From: Deltaproteobacteria bacterium
Lineage (GTDB): Bacteria > Desulfobacterota > Desulfarculia > Adiutricales > Adiutricaceae
Length of the DNA: 46,501 bases
Assembly (NCBI GenBank): GCA_031271165.1
Contig: JAISWF010000040.1
Coordinates: 1 to 46,501, forward strand
Direction: 5' to 3'
Shown here: positions 8,128 through 17,694 of the stretch, one piece after another
Position numbering within the stretch: the stretch's first letter is position 1
Layout: every line of letters begins with the position of its first letter
Translations under genes and position numbers: made by a program
Notes under the pieces: model-generated
Told to the model about the DNA's origin: nothing
The model's database searches: none
Seen by the model: the letters and a program-made list of their open reading frames with translations, nothing else

Positions 8128-9360
8128 ATGGTAAAGAACCTTTTTTCCCATCGGGCCTGGCTCATAGTGATCATCGGTTCAATTTTGCTACTGACGCTTT
8201 CGTTTTTCCTCAAGGGTAAAAAGTGGCAGGACATAAGGTATGGTCAGAACCCCAGACCTGACAGTTTTTCGACCTCGGTGGTCGGATTTGCCGGGCTGTT
8301 TCAAATTTTGGAGCAGTCTCCCAGCGGGGCCGGCCGCCGAGGGGGTTTTCCCCAGTCAGGAGTCCTAAGGCTTTTGATTGTGACCGAGGCGGTCCCCCTT
8401 AATGGTTACCAAGGGCCCGTGTTGATCGTGCTGCCAAAATGGAACTACCAACTCCACCCCCACCGTGCCGGCTGGGCAGCCAACATATCCCTGGCTCCAC
8501 TTTCGAACATCAATTATTTTGTCCAGGACTTAACCATTGATTTACCGACTCCGCTCCGGAGCCCCTGGCCAGATTCCATCCAAAAAAACTTTTCCGGGCC
8601 TCTTCCGGCCGGGGAAGGGCTCATACAGCTTCTGCCCCCGGACAGTTTATCGGCTGATATTTGGTGTGAGCAGGGCATACTGCTCGGACGGCTCAAAAGG
8701 CCAGGACCACCGGTTTATATCCTGTCTGACCCCGATGTTCTCAACAACCTGGGGTTAACCCGAGGACAAAACCCGGAGCTGGCCCTGGCCATGTTCGATT
8801 ACCTCAGAGCCCAAGTTTCGGCCACCGGCCACAGCCTGTTTCTGCAGACCTCCCTGGCCGACTCCGAGGACGCCCCCCCAGTCATCGGAGACTTTTTTGG
8901 AGCCATGCTGCAATTCCCGATGATTATTGTCACTGGTTTGCTGATAGCCTCTATCTTTTTGACCATTGCGGCCTCAAGCGAACGCTTTGGCGGCCTTCCT
9001 CCGCCGCAGGAGGGTCCTGAATTTGGGAAAGTCAAACTTATCGAAAACAGTTCCCGGCTTTTGTCAACCACGGGGAATTATTCGAATATTTTTATCGGCT
9101 ATCTCGATCTGGTCATGCGCCAGACGGCCCAGCTTTACTGCGCCCCAAAGGGTTTGGACAAACCAAGGCTAATCGATTGGCTTTCCCAGTTATCACAAAA
9201 CCGAAATCTCTCCATTGAGCCGAAAAATCTATACTTAAGAGCCGCCAAACTCAGACCAAACCAGGGCGAGGCCCAGCTTTTGTCCATCGCCCGGGACATC
9301 CAGCGCTGGAAGGAGGAATTGGAACGTGGACCTTCAAACAATAGCCGCCATCGCCAATAG
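8128..9360 (+). CDS. DUF4350-domain membrane protein
   Basis: The 410-residue protein has an N-terminal helix ([18 protein letters not shown]) and a large extracytoplasmic domain of the DUF4350 type. That domain contains a [17 protein letters not shown] segment, strand-like [10 protein letters not shown] and VLIVLPKW, and the characteristic [16 protein letters not shown] second helix ([19 protein letters not shown]) and a helical cytoplasmic tail follow. The fold resembles glutamine-amidotransferase-like or GldG-like modules, but no catalytic residues are recognisable. ATG 8128 is chosen because it starts just before the membrane helix and 13 bases after the previous stop; an upstream TTG at 8029 would overlap the DUF4129 gene. 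Its 3' end overlaps the MoxR gene by 35 bases. Confidence 0.78.
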   Translation: MVKNLFSHRAWLIVIIGSILLLTLSFFLKGKKWQDIRYGQNPRPDSFSTSVVGFAGLFQILEQSPSGAGRRGGFPQSGVLRLLIVTEAVPLNGYQGPVLIVLPKWNYQLHPHRAGWAANISLAPLSNINYFVQDLTIDLPTPLRSPWPDSIQKNFSGPLPAGEGLIQLLPPDSLSADIWCEQGILLGRLKRPGPPVYILSDPDVLNNLGLTRGQNPELALAMFDYLRAQVSATGHSLFLQTSLADSEDAPPVIGDFFGAMLQFPMIIVTGLLIASIFLTIAASSERFGGLPPPQEGPEFGKVKLIENSSRLLSTTGNYSNIFIGYLDLVMRQTAQLYCAPKGLDKPRLIDWLSQLSQNRNLSIEPKNLYLRAAKLRPNQGEAQLLSIARDIQRWKEELERGPSNNSRHRQ

Positions 9361-10282
9361 TCTGCGGAGCGAAATCGGCAAAGTCCTGGTGGGACAGAAA
9401 AACACTGTTGATTTGCTGCTCACCTCTCTTTTGTCGGGCGGACATGTACTTTTGGAGGGCGTTCCTGGTACCGGGAAAACCCTTCTGGTCCAGGCTTTTG
9501 CCGCCACCATGAACCTTAAGTTCGGACGCATCCAGTTCACTCCCGATTTGATGCCCGGTGATGTCCTGGGAACCAACTTGTTTAACTTTCAGACCAACGA
9601 GTTTGTCCTGACCCCAGGTCCAATTTTCACCCAAGTGCTTTTGGCCGACGAAATCAACCGCTCTCCCCCCAAAACCCAGGCGGCGCTCCTGCAGGCCATG
9701 AATGAACGCCGGGTAACCATCGACCGCCAGACCTACGATCTGGGTCAGGAATTTTTAGTCGTGGCCACCCAAAACCCCATTGAGCAGCAGGGCACTTATC
9801 CGCTCCCTGAAGCCCAGCTGGACCGGTTTCTTTTTAAAATTGATGTCGGGTACCCCACCCGCGAGGAAGAACTAACGGCCGTCAAACTCCACGGCCGGGG
9901 TACGGTCATGCCCAAATTGGAAGATTTCGGGCTTAGGGCCACTTTGAGTGCCGAACACATCCACTACGCCCGGGCCTGCTCAGCCCATGTCACCGTCTCT
10001 GACGAACTCATCGCTTACATAGTCGATCTAATCCGGGCCACCCGGCAAAATCAGGCCATTGAGACCGGCGCTTCCACCCGGGCCGCCAATATGCTGGCCT
10101 CAGCCTCCAGATCTTATGCCGCTTTAAATGGGCGTAACTTTGTTATCCCGGACGACATTAAATATCTGGCCGCCCCGGTTTTAAGGCACCGGTTAATCAT
10201 GACCCCGGCCTCCGACATGGACGGGATAACTCCCGACCAAGCCATCGCCAGTGTCGTGTCCCAGACTTCGGCCCCCCGATGA
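9326..10282 (+). CDS. MoxR-family AAA+ ATPase
   Basis: MoxR ATPases act as chaperone-like remodellers that work with partner proteins, typically DUF58/VWA proteins encoded next door. The 318-residue protein shows Walker A GVPGTGKT (45-52), Walker B LLADEINR (105-112), [18 protein letters not shown], sensor 1 [20 protein letters not shown] and the arginine-finger region LDRF. The length is normal. The GTG start at 9326 is fixed by AGGAGG at 9311-9316, even though this places it inside the end of the DUF4350 gene. Its stop overlaps the DUF58 start (ATGA at 10279-10282). Confidence 0.93.
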   Translation: MDLQTIAAIANSLRSEIGKVLVGQKNTVDLLLTSLLSGGHVLLEGVPGTGKTLLVQAFAATMNLKFGRIQFTPDLMPGDVLGTNLFNFQTNEFVLTPGPIFTQVLLADEINRSPPKTQAALLQAMNERRVTIDRQTYDLGQEFLVVATQNPIEQQGTYPLPEAQLDRFLFKIDVGYPTREEELTAVKLHGRGTVMPKLEDFGLRATLSAEHIHYARACSAHVTVSDELIAYIVDLIRATRQNQAIETGASTRAANMLASASRSYAALNGRNFVIPDDIKYLAAPVLRHRLIMTPASDMDGITPDQAIASVVSQTSAPR

Positions 10283-11643
10283 CCAACCTCTTGATGCCCG
10301 GCCCCCAGCCCATCACTTTAGAACGTGTCCGGCTCCGCCCGACCTTAAAACTAGCGGGACTGTTTGCCATCTCGGTCCCGCTGGCGGCCATTTTTCTGGT
10401 CACCTCGGGTTCCTACTGGCCGACGTCCTTTTTTTTCCCGGCTTTGTGCCTAATCCTTCTGGTCGCCGATTTGAGCATGACCGCCCCGCCCAAAACCCTG
10501 CAGCTAAATTTATTGTGCCCAGACCGGATTTTTTTGGGTGCACTCTCCGAGATCAGCCTGACCGTCGTTGGCCGCATAAGCTACCGACCAACTGTTATTG
10601 AAGTGGCCGCTGAAATCGAAGGGCCAGCAGCCGGCCAGCCTCCGAGGGGCCAGGGTACATTTACTGGGGCGATGCTTAAACTAAAGCTGCCCCTCACCCC
10701 GGCCCGGCGAGGCACCATCATTTTCAAACGCCTGTGGCTTCGCTACTGCGGCCCGCTGGGGCTGTGCCGGGTTTGCGGCTGGCTTAATACCGACCGGTCC
10801 ATCGACAGCCTCCAAAATATTTCGGGACTCCACCAGTCGGCCCTTATGTTTTTCAGGCACGAAGCCAATATCGGCCAAAAAGATCAACCTTTTTTCGGGG
10901 AGGGCTCGGAATTCGACTGTCTGGTCGATTACGCCGCAGGTATGGACAACCGCTTTATCGACTGGAAGCACTCGGCCCGGCACCACAAGATGCTGGCCAA
11001 AGAATTCAGGCAGGAGAAAAACCACCAGATCATTTTGGGCTTTGACACCGGGCGCCTGATGAGCGAGCCGGTCGAGGGTCTACCCAAGCTCGACCACTTT
11101 GTCCGGGCCGGCCTTCTTTTAGCCTGGGTGAGTCTAGCCAGCGGGGACATGGTCGGAGCCGGAGGCTTTGACTTAAGCTTCCGAGCCTTTTTGAAGCCCA
11201 ATCGGGGCCGCCGATTTTTCTCCCGAATCCAGCATTTTACCTCAAGTCTGCAGTACCGGACCGAAGAGACCAACTTTACGGCCGGCTTGGCCGATCTCTC
11301 GGGACGGCTCCCGCGCCGCTCAATGATCGTTGTGTTCACCGAATTTATTGATACCATCACGGCCTCTTTTCTGGTCGAGAGCCTGGGGCTTTTAGCCAGA
11401 AAACACATAGTCGTCTTTGTCACCATGCCAGACCCGCTACTGCTCCGGCTGACCACTCAAAAACCCGGTTCGCTTTACAATCTGGCCCAATCGGTCATTG
11501 CCGACGGATTTTACCGCGAAAGGGCCATAGTTTTGGAACAAGCGGCCCGGCTGGGAGTCATGTGCGTTGATGTCCCCCCCAAGGCCATGGGTACAGCTAT
11601 TCTCAATCGGTACCTGACCATCAAGCAAAGGGGGCTCCTATGA
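10279..11643 (+). CDS. DUF58 (VWA-like) protein, MoxR partner
   Basis: DUF58 proteins are the usual partners of MoxR ATPases. This 454-residue protein has two N-terminal membrane helices (about 32-68), a beta-rich region, and the DUF58 core [19 protein letters not shown] followed by [18 protein letters not shown] von Willebrand A-like fold follows, with [11 protein letters not shown] as its first strand and [11 protein letters not shown] further on. The start overlaps the MoxR stop, and its stop overlaps the SpoIIM-family start at 11640, so the three are probably translated together. The cellular role is unknown. Confidence 0.9.
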   Translation: MTNLLMPGPQPITLERVRLRPTLKLAGLFAISVPLAAIFLVTSGSYWPTSFFFPALCLILLVADLSMTAPPKTLQLNLLCPDRIFLGALSEISLTVVGRISYRPTVIEVAAEIEGPAAGQPPRGQGTFTGAMLKLKLPLTPARRGTIIFKRLWLRYCGPLGLCRVCGWLNTDRSIDSLQNISGLHQSALMFFRHEANIGQKDQPFFGEGSEFDCLVDYAAGMDNRFIDWKHSARHHKMLAKEFRQEKNHQIILGFDTGRLMSEPVEGLPKLDHFVRAGLLLAWVSLASGDMVGAGGFDLSFRAFLKPNRGRRFFSRIQHFTSSLQYRTEETNFTAGLADLSGRLPRRSMIVVFTEFIDTITASFLVESLGLLARKHIVVFVTMPDPLLLRLTTQKPGSLYNLAQSVIADGFYRERAIVLEQAARLGVMCVDVPPKAMGTAILNRYLTIKQRGLL

Positions 11644-12779
11644 GCGCTGCTCATCCGCTGGAGCAGCCCCACGCTCCCCAAACAATTACCTCGTCTGCCG
11701 CCTCCTCGCCCAAAGCCTTGGCCAGTCCCGGTTTGGCTCCTGAAAAGGTACCAACCGCTCCGGCAGCTGTCCTCCGCAGCGGCCGCTTTCGTCAAGGCCG
11801 CCAGGCCAGCTGGACCCAATTAGACCAGCTGGTCACCAAGCTGGAAAAAAAAGGAGCCAAGTCGCTGACCTCCCAGGAAGCAATTGCTCTACCCAAGCTC
11901 TACCAGGCCCAGATCTCTTCTTTGGCCGTGGCCAGAAATACCATTTTGGATCAAAACCTTCTTGAGTACCTGGAAAACCTTTCCTTGAGAGCCTATTTGG
12001 CCGTTTACGGCCCCCGCAAGAGCTTTTTTAAATGCTTTAAAGAATTTTTAAGCCAGGGTTTTCCGCAAAGCGTCCAACGCCTTTGGGCTCCAATAATCGT
12101 CTCCGCTCTGATCCTGATTAGTTCAACTCTGGTCGGGCTGATCGCCGTAAAAATTGATTCTGGCTACTACCCTCTTTTGGTCTCCCCTTCCATTGCTCAG
12201 GGACGCGATTACTCATCGACCAGCCAGGAGCTTTTGGAGGAAGGCATTTTTCAGCCTTGGTCCGGTTTTGAAGAAAGCTTTATTCACTTTGCCGGATTTC
12301 TTTTTCGCCACAATTCCACCGTCAGTCTCTTATGCTTCGGACTTGGCTTTGCCTTTGGAATCCCGACGATCTTTTTGTTATTTTCCAACGGTCTGCTCCT
12401 CGGGGCCATGATTGGCCTCCATCTTGACAAAGGAATTGGGCTGGAATTTATCGGCTGGCTTTCTATCCACGGGGTAACTGAACTTACGGCCGTAGTACTG
12501 GCCGCCGGAGGCGGGCTGGCCATTGCCCAAGGCATTATCTTTCCAGGGCCAAGATGCCGAAAAGATAATTTGGCCCGCCTGGGCCGAGACGCTGCCCAAG
12601 TCATGATGGGGGCCATAATCATGCTTTTGGTGGCCGGTATTCTTGAAGGAGGATTCCGACAGCTGATCCATCTGACCAGCTTAAGGCTTTTGATTGGGGC
12701 TATCACCGGGTTCTTCTGGGCCACCTATTTTCTCAAGGCCGCCCTCTCAGACCCCCAAACAAACTCCGGGTCAGCTTAA
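11640..12779 (+). CDS. SpoIIM/DUF95-family integral membrane protein
   Basis: The family is named after stage II sporulation protein M, but many non-sporulating bacteria carry it in MoxR operons. The 379-residue protein has a hydrophilic Ala/Pro-rich N-terminus and a helical cytoplasmic part (residues 55-140). Six or so membrane segments then include FGLGFAFGIPTIFLLFSNGLLLGAM and the conserved WLSIHGVTELTAVVLAAGGG, whose HG..E motif is the family hallmark. The start overlaps the DUF58 stop (ATGA) and the stop abuts the RDD gene with no gap. Sporulation genes are absent from the window, so a general membrane role is more likely. Confidence 0.85.
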   Translation: MSAAHPLEQPHAPQTITSSAASSPKALASPGLAPEKVPTAPAAVLRSGRFRQGRQASWTQLDQLVTKLEKKGAKSLTSQEAIALPKLYQAQISSLAVARNTILDQNLLEYLENLSLRAYLAVYGPRKSFFKCFKEFLSQGFPQSVQRLWAPIIVSALILISSTLVGLIAVKIDSGYYPLLVSPSIAQGRDYSSTSQELLEEGIFQPWSGFEESFIHFAGFLFRHNSTVSLLCFGLGFAFGIPTIFLLFSNGLLLGAMIGLHLDKGIGLEFIGWLSIHGVTELTAVVLAAGGGLAIAQGIIFPGPRCRKDNLARLGRDAAQVMMGAIIMLLVAGILEGGFRQLIHLTSLRLLIGAITGFFWATYFLKAALSDPQTNSGSA

Positions 12780-13730
12780 ATGGCCAAAACCAAGGTTAAA
12801 AAAGCCAAATCCCTGAAATCAGTTTTCAGGCCCGAAGATATCCGGCATCTGGTTACTCCGGAAGGGTTATCATTGGAGTTGAACTTGTGCCGCAACCCGG
12901 TGAGGCTTTCAGCCTTCATCGTTGATTTTATTCTCATGTTGGCAAGCCTTAGCCTGCTCTCTTTGCTCACTCTTTTTTCTTCCCTGAGTCCTCCATTTAA
13001 GTACACCTGTATCGGCTTGGCTTTTTTTTTAATCTCAACCTTTTATTTTATGTATTTCGAGCTGGCCTGGCAGGGCCGGACCCCAGGCAAAAAACTCTTC
13101 AACCTCAGAGTTGTCAAACGGGACGGCTCGGAACTTTCGGCCGCCTCCCTCGTCGCCCGCAACCTGACCCGAGAGGTTGAAATATTTCTACCCATCGGCC
13201 TTTTTTTCACCTCGTTGGCCGATCCTGGGCCCAAAACTCTTTTTTATTTTCTTTGGAACATAATTTTATGCTTATTTCCGCTCTTTAACCGCAACCGCCT
13301 GCGGGCCGGGGATTTGATCGGCGGCACCATGGTCATAACCATGCCCAAAAGCATTCTGCTCGAAGATCTAACCCAGGCTCAAGCCAAATACCAGGACGAC
13401 GGCTTTATTTTTAGCCAGCAGCAGCTGGCCATTTACGGCAAAAAAGAGCTCCAGACCCTGGAAAAATTGCTCCGCAAATCTCAAAGCGGTTCGCAAATTT
13501 CCCGCCACAATACGGCCAAGGGCCTGGATTTGGTCTGTCAAAAAATCTGCCGAAAAATCGGCTGGTCCGACCCGGTACCTCCAGACCAGGTTTTTAAGTT
13601 TTTAACCGCCTTTTACCTTTCCGAAAGGGCTCAGCTGGAAAAAGGCCTGATGTATGGGATGCACAAAGAAAGTAAGCTTGACCCGGCGACTAAGATCGGA
13701 CAAACTACCAGGGTAGATAAGAGCCCGTAA
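12780..13730 (+). CDS. RDD-family membrane protein
   Basis: The 316-residue protein has the RDD signature: Arg/Asp near the first helix (VRLSAFIVDFILMLAS), a second helix, and the conserved AWQGRTPGKKLFNLRVVKRDG loop followed by a third helix. The C-terminal 110 residues are hydrophilic and helical, beyond the normal RDD length. RDD proteins are often linked to MoxR-DUF58-SpoIIM sets; some are implicated in ion transport, but no substrate can be given here. ATG 12780 begins at the base after the previous stop. Confidence 0.88.
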   Translation: MAKTKVKKAKSLKSVFRPEDIRHLVTPEGLSLELNLCRNPVRLSAFIVDFILMLASLSLLSLLTLFSSLSPPFKYTCIGLAFFLISTFYFMYFELAWQGRTPGKKLFNLRVVKRDGSELSAASLVARNLTREVEIFLPIGLFFTSLADPGPKTLFYFLWNIILCLFPLFNRNRLRAGDLIGGTMVITMPKSILLEDLTQAQAKYQDDGFIFSQQQLAIYGKKELQTLEKLLRKSQSGSQISRHNTAKGLDLVCQKICRKIGWSDPVPPDQVFKFLTAFYLSERAQLEKGLMYGMHKESKLDPATKIGQTTRVDKSP

Positions 13731-13739
13731 GAGCCGCCC

Positions 13740-15497
13740 TTGGCTTACGGAAAACAAACATTTTTCTCACTGCCCGGCCCTAGGACGTCCGGCCGCCCCA
13801 TTTCATTTTTAGTGAGCCAAAGAGTGACCAAAACTTATCTAAAAACTCCCAGGCCCGTCCGCCCCCAGAGCCGGCCTTGGGGGGTCATTAGTTCCAGCTA
13901 TGGGCCCCGCCCTCAAACCGCCCGAAAGCCGTTCTTTGGCCGGGCCTTTGGGCCGCTGGCAAGCTCTATGGCCATAAAGTTAGCCCTGGATCTTATAGTT
14001 GTGGTGCTGTTGAGCGGCCTCTTCGGCCCTCCGGCCTTGGCCGCCCCGCCGGATTTGCCTTCAGAAACCCAACCCTCGCCTTCCTCCAATGGACCGTCTG
14101 CTTTTGAGCCGGCTGGCTCAATCGAGGCTTTATCTTCGGCTCCCTTAACCAACCAAACCGACCCTCCGGCTGAAAGCCCAATCTTAGCCAGTGATATCTC
14201 TCTGATTGATTTTGTCCAGTTTGTCGCTCCAAGCTGGCTTAAGCGCTACGGCTCGGTTTGGGGCGCAGCTTTGGTTGTCGGTCTCTTACTAATGCTGATC
14301 TTTGTCCGCCGCCGCCAGACCGTCAAAAAGCGGCCAGCGGCCGTTTCTGGCAGTGCCCCGGCCGGCTTTCCCTCGCCCCTGGACACCAGCGCCATTGATC
14401 CGCCCCGTGACATTTTTCCCAGCCGCTGGCTGGCTGACTCTAACCGGGAGGTTTTAAGCGGCTGGATTAAAGAGGCTGCCCAAAAGGCGGCCGCCGCCTT
14501 TTGGGCAGCCTTACCAGTGGACCACCAAAAAATTCCCCCCGCTTCCGAACTCAAAACCGCCAACAACCGGCTTTTGGTCAGCCTTAAAAATTCTTTATCC
14601 GAGCCCGAACTCTCAGAAGCACTAACCGGGGCCCCAACTCAGGAGGCGGCCTTTTTGGCCGCCCACCTCGGGACGCTGCTTCCACCCCTGAAACTCCCGG
14701 TCTTGGAACCGGACGCCGCCGCCCCCCGAGCTTGCGCCCTAGCCCTTTTGGCAGCCCTGGGAGCTGCGGCCGGCCTTATAATCGGCAACTGGGCTTTTTC
14801 TTTTTTAGGCCAGGTGGGGCTTAGCGGTTTTTTTCTCGGGGCCGGTCTTGGGGCGGCTGGTTTTACTTTCATCGCTTCTTATCTGGCCAGTAACAATCGC
14901 CTAAGGCGGATTTTGATAGTTTTTACCGGTGGCCTGGCCGCTTTTGATGCGGCGGCCACCATTGCCAAATCCGCCGCTCTGCCCTCTTTTTTCGGAACTT
15001 CAGGTTCGTTTTTTAAACGCCTGGGCCTTTATATGGTCATCGGCCTGGCTCTTTTGGTGATTAAACCCCAAAAAACCTATGACCGGTCTAAATGGCAAAA
15101 GATCCTCCAAGCAGCGGTCGAAGCTTATCTCGAATTGGCGGCGGCCGCCGCAGCGGTGATAATGTTTCGTCTCCAAAACCGTTCCGGCCCGGTTAGTCCT
15201 CCGCCAGAGATTCGTTTGGCCGGAGAAATCATCGGCCCGGTCCGCCGGCTGATGAGCGAGCCAGCCTTTTCCGAGAGCCTCCCCTTAGCTGAGCTGGTTC
15301 AAAAATTGACCAACTTCGGCTTTGAGCTGACCCCGGAGGCCGGTACCAAAGTTCCGTCGGTTTTAATCTGGCAAGAGACGATGTCCGAAAGCTATGACAC
15401 TTTTGGCCTGGTCAAAGCCGGGCAATCGGTCACCGTGGAGGAAGAACCGATCATCAAAGACGGCCGGGTCTTTAAAAAAGGTCTGGTCGCTCCGTAA
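13740..15497 (+). CDS. Multi-membrane protein with GrpE-like C-terminal tail (putative Hsp70 partner)
   Basis: I do not recognise a named family for the whole protein. It has a basic Pro/Arg-rich N-terminus, a signal-like helix (residues 77-102), a Pro/Ser-rich region, a helix near 174-190 followed by RRRQ, a helical soluble stretch (220-320), and a block of Ala/Gly-rich membrane helices (325-440). A hydrophilic C-terminal domain ends in TFGLVKAGQSVTVEEEPI and KDGRVFKKGLVAP. This tail resembles the beta-domain end of GrpE nucleotide exchange factors, and the next gene encodes an Hsp70 homologue. The start is uncertain: TTG 13740 is nine bases after the RDD stop, whereas ATG 13968 would begin at the signal-like helix. 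The GrpE reading is an inference. Confidence 0.6.
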   Translation: MAYGKQTFFSLPGPRTSGRPISFLVSQRVTKTYLKTPRPVRPQSRPWGVISSSYGPRPQTARKPFFGRAFGPLASSMAIKLALDLIVVVLLSGLFGPPALAAPPDLPSETQPSPSSNGPSAFEPAGSIEALSSAPLTNQTDPPAESPILASDISLIDFVQFVAPSWLKRYGSVWGAALVVGLLLMLIFVRRRQTVKKRPAAVSGSAPAGFPSPLDTSAIDPPRDIFPSRWLADSNREVLSGWIKEAAQKAAAAFWAALPVDHQKIPPASELKTANNRLLVSLKNSLSEPELSEALTGAPTQEAAFLAAHLGTLLPPLKLPVLEPDAAAPRACALALLAALGAAAGLIIGNWAFSFLGQVGLSGFFLGAGLGAAGFTFIASYLASNNRLRRILIVFTGGLAAFDAAATIAKSAALPSFFGTSGSFFKRLGLYMVIGLALLVIKPQKTYDRSKWQKILQAAVEAYLELAAAAAAVIMFRLQNRSGPVSPPPEIRLAGEIIGPVRRLMSEPAFSESLPLAELVQKLTNFGFELTPEAGTKVPSVLIWQETMSESYDTFGLVKAGQSVTVEEEPIIKDGRVFKKGLVAP

Positions 15498-15541
15498 TCA
15501 GCCCTGACCCAACCAAAAGGTTTTTTTTAGACTAAGCTGCG

Positions 15542-17566
15542 ATGGGGGTAATTTATTTGGAAAAAAAACTGGCCCCAAAAACGTTCAAAAACGTCATTGG
15601 AATTGATTTCGGGACCACCAATACTTACGTGACGGTCTGTCCGTACGGAACCCGCAATAAATTTCCCCTTCACCTGGCCGGTAAAAACCCGGCCATCGAC
15701 ACCGGTGTGCTCTATAGCGACCGCCCTGGAACCGACCCCAATCTTTTTCCCATGATCGGGGAAAAGGCCACCATCACTTTCGGGCAGGCCGACCCAAACG
15801 AAATCGCCGCTGAGGGCTACCGTTACCGGTCCGAATTTAAGCCCGACATCGTTTCCGACCCCGAAGCCAGAAAATGCGCCGCCGATTTTTTCCGGGCCCT
15901 GTCTCGGGATGCCATTTTAAATTCCACACCACTTAACGCTGCCGAAAACCGGGTTATTATTGGCGCCCCTTCCGAATCGGATATTACCTACCGCCAAACA
16001 CTGGCCGAGGTGGCTCAAAACGCCGGCCTGGGGAAGGTAGAGGTTCTCGAAGAACCAATCGGGGCCTTGCTGACCGAATTGGGGAGCGGCCGCCTGGCCC
16101 TGTCAGACATTCTGAAAGGTTATCTGGTGATTGATTTCGGAGGTGGGACCTGTGATTTCGCCTTCCTGCGCGGAGGCGAGGTGGTTCGCTCCTGGGGGGA
16201 GCTGGAACTGGGGGGCCGGCTGTTTGATGATTTGTTCTACCGATGGTTTGTCGACCAAAATCCTGGGGCCGCTGAAAAACTGCGACTGGAAAAGCGGGAG
16301 TACTTTGTCCGCTCGTACTTGTGCCGCAATATTAAGGAGGAATTTTCCGAAACCCTGGCCCGAAACCCCAAAGCCGCTTTTAAGTCTGAAGTCGGCCGCT
16401 TCGGCCGGGTCACCAATCTGACTCGGGACGAATTTATTGAGCGGACCAAAGGTTACCAGCCGACCGATTCATTGATTGAGCAGTACCAAAGGCTGAATGT
16501 GCCATTATCCCCAAAGCTTCTGGCCGGCCCAGTTGATCTGATGGCCTGGTTTGGCGAAGCTTTAAAGCAGGGCCTGAAATCCATCGACCAAATTAAGGCG
16601 GTCTCGCTTTCCGGCGGCAGTTCCAAATGGTTTTTCGTCAAGGAACTATGCATTGAGGAACTTCAAATCGACCCTGGCCAAATTTTATCAAGCTTTAATC
16701 CGTTCGGGGCCATTTCCGAGGGATTAGCTATTCTACCTGCGATTCAAAATGAATTTGAACTTAAAATCAAACAAATTACCAATGATAAAGCGGCTTTTTT
16801 GTCTGATGAAATCATTAAAAACGTTCACCTGTCCATAGCCAGCTGCTGCCAAACGATAATTGATACCATCTTGGTCGAACTATTTGACGGCCAAATCGCA
16901 GTCATAATCAAGTCCAACACCAACCAACATTTTACCATCGCCCAAATGGATTCTGACATCGGCCAAGCGATCAAAGGTTACGAAGAACAATTAGGCCGCC
17001 TCATCGACCGAACCTTCCGCCGGGAGCTGGCCGCCATCAACGCCACAGCCTACCGCCGGCTTGAATCCTGGCTGGGAAATTACGGGCTTAAAACTGGACC
17101 GCAGCAGGCCCGGCCGATGTCGGAGTCCTTGGAGATCATCCTGACCGAAGCCTTGGTGGCCGAGCGTCTGGCTGAACTGTTGTCCGGGGCTCTGGCTGGG
17201 GCAGCCTCCGCCCTAACGGCGACCATAGTGGCCACTGTCTGCGGCGGCTCTGGACTCCATCTTTTGGCCGCCGGCCCAGCTGGTTTGGTAGCCGGAGCCG
17301 CCGGAGGCCTGGTCTTAAGCGGCCTGGGCTGGTATTTCGGGGCCGACCGACTCAAACAATGGGTCAAAAAGCAGCCTCTGCCCGGCTACTTCCTCAAAAT
17401 TATCGCCTCCGACCGCTCTCTGGCCGGGCTCCGTGAAAATTTTGGGAAAAAAACCGGCCAGCAATTAACCAGCTTGGCCGAAAGCTTTTCCACCCAGCTC
17501 AGCGAGGCTTTAGGTGCCATGATCGATGACGAAATCAAAAATCTGGGCATAATCAACGTTTTTTAA
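15542..17566 (+). CDS. Hsp70-family (DnaK-like) ATPase with C-terminal membrane segments
   Basis: The N-terminal 400 residues form an actin/Hsp70-type ATPase: phosphate-1 loop IGIDFGTTN (19-27), LEEPIGALLTE (169-180), phosphate-2 loop LVIDFGGGTCDF (195-206) and adenosine loop VSLSGGSSKW (354-363). The canonical DnaK substrate-binding domain is not recognisable. The rest is a helical region (400-540), a Gly/Ala-rich hydrophobic stretch long enough for two membrane helices (about 547-598), and an amphipathic tail. The protein is therefore probably membrane-attached, unlike DnaK. It is the last gene of the run starting at lgt, 44 bases after the GrpE-like membrane protein. It is a divergent Hsp70 with unknown clients. 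Confidence 0.85.
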   Translation: MGVIYLEKKLAPKTFKNVIGIDFGTTNTYVTVCPYGTRNKFPLHLAGKNPAIDTGVLYSDRPGTDPNLFPMIGEKATITFGQADPNEIAAEGYRYRSEFKPDIVSDPEARKCAADFFRALSRDAILNSTPLNAAENRVIIGAPSESDITYRQTLAEVAQNAGLGKVEVLEEPIGALLTELGSGRLALSDILKGYLVIDFGGGTCDFAFLRGGEVVRSWGELELGGRLFDDLFYRWFVDQNPGAAEKLRLEKREYFVRSYLCRNIKEEFSETLARNPKAAFKSEVGRFGRVTNLTRDEFIERTKGYQPTDSLIEQYQRLNVPLSPKLLAGPVDLMAWFGEALKQGLKSIDQIKAVSLSGGSSKWFFVKELCIEELQIDPGQILSSFNPFGAISEGLAILPAIQNEFELKIKQITNDKAAFLSDEIIKNVHLSIASCCQTIIDTILVELFDGQIAVIIKSNTNQHFTIAQMDSDIGQAIKGYEEQLGRLIDRTFRRELAAINATAYRRLESWLGNYGLKTGPQQARPMSESLEIILTEALVAERLAELLSGALAGAASALTATIVATVCGGSGLHLLAAGPAGLVAGAAGGLVLSGLGWYFGADRLKQWVKKQPLPGYFLKIIASDRSLAGLRENFGKKTGQQLTSLAESFSTQLSEALGAMIDDEIKNLGIINVF

Positions 17567-17576
17567 GCAGCCAGGA

Positions 17577-17653
17577 TTTGGGCCTAACCTAGGCTAGGCT
17601 TGGGCTTGATTTGGGCCTGACTTGGTCCTGACAAGCTCCTAATTTGATCCTGA
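17577..17653 (+). repeat. Seven degenerate 11-base tandem repeats between convergent genes
   Basis: Units at 17577, 17588, 17599, 17610, 17621, 17632 and 17643 approximate YTTGGKCCTGA, for example TTTGGGCCTGA and CTTGGTCCTGA. They lie in the gap between the Hsp70 gene and cmk. No clear hairpin terminator is seen here. Function unknown. Confidence 0.55.
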
Positions 17654-17694
17654 CGCCTGGCTTTGAGTTTTTAATGCCGCAGCCACACTGCTTT

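Noticed and set aside
13731-13967. Separate small gene between the RDD and GrpE-tailed genes
   Set aside because: The stretch is continuous in frame with the downstream protein, so it is either its N-terminus or untranslated; no independent start and stop pair is supported.
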